Shown here: in pieces, positions 59,205 to 64,000 of the stretch | Layout: each line of letters begins with the position of its first letter | Position numbering within the stretch: the first letter of the stretch is position 1 | Made by a program: the position numbers and the translations under genes | Assembly: GCF_038181555.1 (NCBI RefSeq) | Contig: NZ_JBBWUA010000005.1 | Coordinates: forward strand, 91,201-155,200 | Reading direction: 5' to 3' | Length of the DNA: 64,000 nucleotides | DNA from: Desulfitobacterium sp038181555 | Lineage (GTDB): Bacteria > Bacillota > Desulfitobacteriia > Desulfitobacteriales > Desulfitobacteriaceae | Notes under the pieces: generated by a model | What the model was told of the DNA's origin: nothing | The model's database searches: none | What the model saw: only the letters and a program-made list of their open reading frames with translations

Positions 59205-59696
59205 TTAGTCGAATGTCGTGGAATGATGCGCGATGGGACCCACTTGTCCTTGGGTAGCTTTAAGCAAATCTTGGGCACGAGCATAGATTTGCAGTCCCCG
59301 TGTCCCAGCGCTGATAGCAATTTTCTCGTGCAGCAGAATATCTTCCTGAAAAAATACTGGATACTTCTTCTTGGTTCCTAAGGGCGATACACCACCGCGG
59401 ATATAACCGGTCAAGGGCTGAACTTCTTTGAGAGCAACAACTTCAACTTTTTTGTTGCCACTTACTTGCGCTAAAGCTTTAAGATTGAGCTCATAATGAG
59501 CGGGGATACAAGCCACAAGAATGCCTGTTTTATCCCCTCGCGTGACGAGTGTTTTATAGATTAATTCCGGAGACATGCCAACCTTTTGGGCAACAGTGGT
59601 GGCAGAGAGGTCTGCCTCATCCACTTCATAAGGCATCAGTTCATAAGGTATGCCGGCTTGATCGAGGATCCGAGCGGCATTGGTTTTCTGGGCCAT
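59205..59696 (-). CDS. ybaK: Cys-tRNA(Pro) deacylase YbaK
   Basis: 163 residues with AARILDQAGIPYELMPYEVD, then LIYKTLVTRGD, the conserved KKV lysine region and the block GYIRGGVSPLGTKKKYPVF. It hydrolyses misacylated Cys-tRNA(Pro), and in some bacteria associates with ProRS. AAGGTGACG precedes the ATG. A possible hairpin terminator lies downstream near 59178-59207. Confidence 0.93.
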   Translation of the reverse strand: MAQKTNAARILDQAGIPYELMPYEVDEADLSATTVAQKVGMSPELIYKTLVTRGDKTGILVACIPAHYELNLKALAQVSGNKKVEVVALKEVQPLTGYIRGGVSPLGTKKKYPVFFQEDILLHEKIAISAGTRGLQIYARAQDLLKATQGQVGPIAHHSTTFD

Positions 59697-59870
59697 ACAA
59701 CGTCACCTTTCTTATTGTCGGAAAAATAGATTAGAAAAGTTCTTCTGCACTTACTATAGGAAAAGCTGTGGACGCTTGTCAAGTGATGACTTGACTAGAC
59801 AAGCTGACTATTTCTCGTTATGATAGCTAAGATAATTAAAAAAGTAGTCTGTGTCGAAGAAGGTGTAGTT

Positions 59871-60674
59871 TTGGAGCTATTATCAATAGAGTTATGGCTG
59901 ATGATGAGCGGAATTATCTTCTGTGCGACCTTTACTCAAGTTTTAACCGGTTTTGGCTTTGGACTGGTTGCAGTTCCCCTACTCTTATTTATCTTACCAA
60001 GCCAACAAGCACTTTTAGCAGGAATGATCTTATCCATGCTATCTTCGGCCATGCAAGGGGTGCAAATGCGTCACTTAGCTCGCTGGGATTTAATTTTTCG
60101 GCTTCTGCTGTTTAGTATTCCGGGGCTCGTCCTTGGTATTATCTTAAGTGAGTATATAAACGGACTATATATCAAAGGAATCGTCGGTAGTGTGCTCATA
60201 AGCTATGTGGGGTGGCAGTGGTTTAGATTAAAAACGCCTCCTTCAGAAGCCGCTACTGCAGACGAATCGGATGGAGCCGATCAAGGTCTCAAGACCTTCT
60301 CCCTAGTATTTATCCTCGTGGCTTTGTCTTCGGGACTACTTAATGGCTTGGCAGCTATTCCCGGTCCCCCCATCGTCGCGTTACTCATCAAATATTTAAA
60401 AAAGGATGCCTTCCAGGCCACGACCGTCAATTTTTTCTTTTTGCAATACGCTATGACATCTATCTCCAAAGCTGTTCTTTTTCAAGGGAACTTCACGTTT
60501 CCCTTTGCTGTCTTGCTGGCCAGCATGATTTTAGCTATTGTACTCGGCTATCTTATTGGACAGCCCATTCGAAAGCGTATCAATGAAGATCAGTTTAAAA
60601 AAGTTGTCTACGGACTGCTTTTGATTATTGGCTTAACATCAGTTGGCGAGCCAATATTTACACTATTGAATTAA
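59871..60674 (+). CDS. TauE/SafE family permease (sulfite exporter-like)
   Basis: 267 residues with about eight membrane segments in two homologous halves. The first half has FTQVLTGFGFGLVAVPLLLF, the second SGLLNGLAAIPGPPIVALLI, the two TauE pore motifs, separated by a hydrophilic loop (about 122-140). It probably moves a small organic or sulfur anion. The TTG at 59871 has GAAGGTG five bases upstream; the ATG at 59820 has no site. The physiological substrate is open. Confidence 0.82.
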   Translation: MELLSIELWLMMSGIIFCATFTQVLTGFGFGLVAVPLLLFILPSQQALLAGMILSMLSSAMQGVQMRHLARWDLIFRLLLFSIPGLVLGIILSEYINGLYIKGIVGSVLISYVGWQWFRLKTPPSEAATADESDGADQGLKTFSLVFILVALSSGLLNGLAAIPGPPIVALLIKYLKKDAFQATTVNFFFLQYAMTSISKAVLFQGNFTFPFAVLLASMILAIVLGYLIGQPIRKRINEDQFKKVVYGLLLIIGLTSVGEPIFTLLN

Positions 60675-60741
60675 TGACAATGCTGCTATTGACAGGTGAT
60701 GAGTCTTGTTCCATAATATAAAGATAATTCATAAAGTGAAT

Positions 60742-60907
60742 GATAGAGGTGCAGTGGATTAAGAGTAATTATCCCGAGCTGGTCAGGCTATGACGGATAA
60801 TGAAAGGAATCATTGCCGAAGCGTGGGGTCAAGGACAAAGGGCCTTTTGCTGGTCTTCCATTGAAGAAATGTAAGACTGTCACCGAAATCTCGGTGGAGT
60901 GCTATCT
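60742..60907 (+). promoter_or_regulatory. Lysine riboswitch (L box)
   Basis: P1 arms GATAG (60742-60746) and CTATC (60902-60906) enclose the L-box landmarks: GAGGTGCAGTGGATTAAGAG, GATAATGAAAGGAATCATTG then CCGAAG, and near the 3' side ACTGTCACCGAAATCTCGGT and GGAGTGCTATC. It precedes lysA by about 200 bases, so lysine should repress it through the terminator at 60945. Confidence 0.95.
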
Positions 60908-60944
60908 CGTGAAGTTAGAGGTGAAAGCTATCTTTTGCCTTTAG

Positions 60945-60977
60945 AAACGGTTACGAGCGGACTCGTAACCGTTTTTT
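60945..60977 (+). terminator. Riboswitch-controlled terminator before lysA
   Basis: Perfect AAACGGTTACGAG/CTCGTAACCGTTT stem with a four-base loop, followed by TTT. Its position after the lysine aptamer fits an expression platform. Confidence 0.92.
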
Positions 60978-61108
60978 AACTATCAGACTTCTATGCAGCC
61001 TAGGCAACACCACTTGCTGAGTCGAAAGTCTTGTCTGGGTCGAGGAGCCTACTCACATAGGTCGCAATAGTAGTAACGTTCATATACTAGGATTAGGAGG
61101 GTTGTCAA

Positions 61109-62359
61109 ATGGCAGTAAAGAATTTGCCTTTTAGCCAAGAACAATTAATGAAGATTATCGAGCAGTTTGGAACGCCTTTTCATATTTATGACGAGCAGGC
61201 CATTCGACTAAATGCCCGGAGACTACAAGCAGCCTTTGCTTGGGCGCCGGAGTTTAAGGAGTACTTTGCAGTCAAAGCTCTTCCCAATCCCCATATCCTT
61301 AAGATTCTTCGGGAAGAAGGCTTTGGGGCCGATTGTAGTTCCATGGCTGAGCTGATTTTAGCTGAGGCGGCTCGCATCACTGAGGAGAACATTATGTTCA
61401 CCTCCAATAACACTCCGGCTGAAGAATACGTAAAGGCTAAGGAATTATGGGCGATCATTAACCTTGATGACATCACCCACATTGATTATCTGGAAAAGCA
61501 TGCGGGACTACCGGAAGTGATTTCTTTCCGCTATAACCCCGGGTCATTGCGAGCAGGTAATGCTATTATCGGGAATCCCGAGGATTCCAAGTATGGCTTA
61601 ACGAAGGAGCAATTGTTCCAAGCTTATGAAATTGTCCGTGATAAGGGCGTCAAGCGTTTTGGCCTGCATACCATGATTATATCCAACGAGCTTAAGCCAG
61701 AATTCTTCATTGAGACAGCAGAAATGATGTTTGACTTAGCCATTGAATTAAAAGAGAAGCTGGGCATCCGTCTGGAGTTTGTTAATTTTGGTGGCGGTAT
61801 TGGTATCCCCTATCGCCCGGAGCAAGAACCGGTCGATTTGGAGTATATCGGCGAGGGGGTAAGGAAAGCTTACGAGGAAAGGATTATCCCCAATAGCTTA
61901 GATCCTTTGCGCATTTGCTTGGAATGTGGGCGGATGGTGACCGGACCCTATGGTTATCTGGTAACACAGGTAGTGCATAAAAAAGAGATCTATAAGGATT
62001 ATGTGGGTGTAGATGCCAGCATGTCGGACCTGATGCGTCCAGGTATGTATGGAGCCTACCATCATATCACCGTCGTGGGAAAAGAGAATCTGTCCAAGGA
62101 TCATATTTACGATGTGGCAGGGGCCTTATGTGAGAATAACGATAAGTTTGCTGTGGATCGGGAGCTTCCTCAAGTGGAGATTGGCGATACACTTGTCATC
62201 CATGATACAGGTGCCCACGGGCATGCCATGGGCTTTAACTATAACGGTAAGCTTCGTCATGCAGAGTTGTTGCTGCAGACGGATGGCAATGTAAAAATGA
62301 TTCGCCGGGCCGAGACTCTGGATGATTATTTTGCCACCTTGGACTTTAGCGATCTTTGA
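61109..62359 (+). CDS. lysA: Diaminopimelate decarboxylase
   Basis: 416 residues, PLP-dependent fold III. The PLP lysine is Lys56 in YFAVKALPNPH. The later blocks ECGRMVTGPYG and GALCENNDKFA supply substrate and dimer-face residues (CE motif). It makes L-lysine from meso-diaminopimelate. The lysine riboswitch upstream supports lysA rather than an arginine or ornithine decarboxylase of the same fold. GGAGGG lies before the ATG. Confidence 0.93.
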   Translation: MAVKNLPFSQEQLMKIIEQFGTPFHIYDEQAIRLNARRLQAAFAWAPEFKEYFAVKALPNPHILKILREEGFGADCSSMAELILAEAARITEENIMFTSNNTPAEEYVKAKELWAIINLDDITHIDYLEKHAGLPEVISFRYNPGSLRAGNAIIGNPEDSKYGLTKEQLFQAYEIVRDKGVKRFGLHTMIISNELKPEFFIETAEMMFDLAIELKEKLGIRLEFVNFGGGIGIPYRPEQEPVDLEYIGEGVRKAYEERIIPNSLDPLRICLECGRMVTGPYGYLVTQVVHKKEIYKDYVGVDASMSDLMRPGMYGAYHHITVVGKENLSKDHIYDVAGALCENNDKFAVDRELPQVEIGDTLVIHDTGAHGHAMGFNYNGKLRHAELLLQTDGNVKMIRRAETLDDYFATLDFSDL

Positions 62360-62406
62360 ACCAAATCAGTTCAGTGATAAAAGGAAACGTGCCTGGAATT
62401 AAAAAT

Positions 62407-62449
62407 AACCTGCTTCAAGGAGTTAATACTCCTTATGAAGCAGGTTTTC
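62407..62449. terminator. Terminator between lysA and gdhA
   Basis: AACCTGCTTCA/TGAAGCAGGTT outer stem with an inner AGT/ACT, followed by TTCTT on the plus side and an A-rich left flank; two convergent genes share it. Confidence 0.85.
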
Positions 62450-62482
62450 TTGTAGGCATAAACACAGTGTTGTTCTGAGGTG

Positions 62483-63817
62483 TTATACGGCGCCTTGAGC
62501 CTTCATTGCTTCAGCGACCTTCAAAAAGCCAGCGATATTGGCTCCGGCCACTAAGTTACCTTCGAAGCCATATTCGGCAGCTGCTTTGCTGGCATTATGG
62601 TAAATGTTGACCATAATGTCTTTCAATTTGGCATCCACTTCTTCAAAGGTCCAAGAATATCTCATGCTGTTTTGGGACATTTCCAGAGCGGACACTGCCA
62701 CCCCACCGGCATTGGATGCTTTACCCGGTGCAAAGATAACTTTGTTCTCATGAAAAACGTCAACAGCTTCCGGAGTGGAAGGCATATTGGCCCCTTCGCC
62801 CACGGCATAGCAACCATTTTTAATCAGAAGCTCAGCAGCTTCTCTATCCAATTCATTTTGGGTGGCACAAGGTAGAGCAACATCGCAAGGAATAGACCAG
62901 ATGCCGGCACAGCCTTCATGGTATTCAGCCGAAGGATGCTGGGATACATAGTCCTTAATCCGCTTCCTCTCCACTTCCTTCAACTGGCGAACCGTATCGA
63001 GGTGAATGCCGTCTCGATCGTAGATATAGCCGTTAGAATCACTCATGGCGACGACCTTAGCCCCGAGCTCGTTGAGCTTTTGCACGGCGTAGATAGCAAC
63101 ATTTCCGGAACCGGAAACAACCACGGTAGCACCGGCAAAGGTCTTATCGACGGCTTTGAGCGCCTCTTCCATGAAGTAAACTAAGCCGTAGCCTGTTGCT
63201 TCGGTGCGGGCTAAGCTTCCGCCAAAGGTTAACCCTTTGCCGGTGAGAACACCTTCGTATTTATTGGTGATCCGTTTATATTGTCCAAACATATAGCCTA
63301 CTTCGCGACCGCCGACCCCGATATCCCCAGCGGGTACGTCAGTATCTGCGCCAAGATAACGATAAAGCTCAGTCATGAAGCTTTGGCAGAATCTCATGAT
63401 TTCTCCTTCGGATTTCCCCTTTGGATCGAAATCACTACCGCCTTTACCTCCGCCAATAGGTAAGCCTGTCAGGGAGTTTTTAAAGATTTGCTCGAAACCC
63501 AAGAATTTGATGATACCAAGGTAAACCGAGGGATGGAAGCGGAGTCCCCCTTTATAAGGTCCGATGGCACTGTTAAACTCGACACGGAAACCTCGATTGA
63601 CTTGAACCTCACCTTGGTCATCTAACCAAGGAACCCGGAATAAAATTTGACGCTCAGGCTCAACAATCCGTTCTAAAATTCCTGCTTTTTGAAGATCAGG
63701 GCGTTTTTTAAAAACGGGTTCGAGAGATTCGAGCACCTCTTTGAGAGCTTGGTGAAATTCAACTTCACCGGGGTTGCGTTTAATGGCTTGATTGAGAACT
63801 TCTTGTACATAGGACAT
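62483..63817 (-). CDS. gdhA: Glutamate dehydrogenase (GdhA type)
   Basis: 444 residues, hexameric class. The substrate site is in PIGGGKGGSDFDPKGKSEGE (about 120-140), and the Rossmann region has TVVVSGSGNVAIYAVQKL. Length and the motif FNSAIGPYKGGLRFHPSVYL fit the NADP-preferring GdhA family, which mainly assimilates ammonia, but cofactor preference is not proven here. GGGGGA precedes the ATG at 63817. The last 183 bases of the window upstream of it show no further gene. Confidence 0.96.
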   Translation of the reverse strand: MSYVQEVLNQAIKRNPGEVEFHQALKEVLESLEPVFKKRPDLQKAGILERIVEPERQILFRVPWLDDQGEVQVNRGFRVEFNSAIGPYKGGLRFHPSVYLGIIKFLGFEQIFKNSLTGLPIGGGKGGSDFDPKGKSEGEIMRFCQSFMTELYRYLGADTDVPAGDIGVGGREVGYMFGQYKRITNKYEGVLTGKGLTFGGSLARTEATGYGLVYFMEEALKAVDKTFAGATVVVSGSGNVAIYAVQKLNELGAKVVAMSDSNGYIYDRDGIHLDTVRQLKEVERKRIKDYVSQHPSAEYHEGCAGIWSIPCDVALPCATQNELDREAAELLIKNGCYAVGEGANMPSTPEAVDVFHENKVIFAPGKASNAGGVAVSALEMSQNSMRYSWTFEEVDAKLKDIMVNIYHNASKAAAEYGFEGNLVAGANIAGFLKVAEAMKAQGAV

Positions 63818-64000
63818 ATTAAATTTTCCCCCTAAACATCTTTGTTTAGATTTTTTTCTCCTGTTCCTATTAATGTAACAGAAGTAACGTTGAAATATTC
63901 TCTATGATCGGTTAAATCCCTTTTTGTTCTAAGCGTGTGTATTGTATTCATGAAGATGAAGGATTATCCTACAAATACGTAGAATAAATCGGGTATAATA

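Noticed and set aside
59160..59381. 73-codon plus-strand ORF near ybaK
   Set aside because: It overlaps the 3' end of ybaK on the opposite strand and crosses a probable hairpin; no protein-like features.

Overview
The window spans the chromosomal replication origin of an endospore-forming, anaerobic Firmicute. Gene order and content (serS-pdxT-gyrA-gyrB-remB-recF-dnaN-dnaA | rpmH-rnpA-yidD-yidC-jag-mnmE-mnmG-rsmG-soj-spo0J, LonC protease, YyaC, SCIFF peptide and maturase, HypA/HypB, a cytoplasmic molybdopterin oxidoreductase) fit the Desulfitobacterium/Desulfosporosinus branch of the Peptococcaceae best. That placement comes from recognising families, not from a database search.

Left arm (1-11238), all on the minus strand: tadA (partial), tRNA-Arg, tRNA-Ser, serS, a lone PdxT-like amidotransferase, gyrA, gyrB, remB, recF, dnaN, dnaA. 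The origin is bipartite. DnaA boxes cluster upstream of dnaA (about 11290-11487). A second cluster between dnaA and dnaN carries an AT-rich stretch with TAG-type trinucleotides next to a perfect DnaA box, as expected of an unwinding site.

Right arm (11500-35000), almost all plus: ribosomal protein L34, RNase P protein, membrane insertase, tRNA modification genes, ParA/ParB followed by three perfect parS sites, then DUF554, DUF4446, YyaC (minus), a YkvI-type permease, hypAB, TPR and CBS-ACT proteins, a tandem hairpin repeat array, CvpA, DUF951, YchF, rpsF-ssb-rpsR, MazG-like, YybS, rplI, LonC and dnaB.

35000-42100: purA behind a promoter with a likely PurR operator, tRNA-Lys, a complete branched-chain amino-acid ABC transporter (livKHMGF), then tRNA-Glu and tRNA-Phe.

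42100-64000 is more mixed: a lipoprotein, the SCIFF peptide and its radical SAM maturase, a molybdopterin oxidoreductase, a TPR protein, yycJ-htrA-rlmH, a 50-residue membrane peptide, a CofE-like ligase divergent from a LysR regulator, a 2H phosphoesterase, an MBL hydrolase and a glyoxalase-fold protein. After these come an alanine/glycine symporter under a tandem glycine riboswitch, an Rnk-like protein with glnS, ybaK, a TauE-type permease, lysA under a lysine riboswitch, and glutamate dehydrogenase. I see no insertion sequence, prophage, CRISPR array or rRNA operon. The most unusual items are the hairpin repeats with compensatory changes, the PdxT without PdxS, the F420-ligase homologue without F420 genes, and the Rnk-GlnRS pair.
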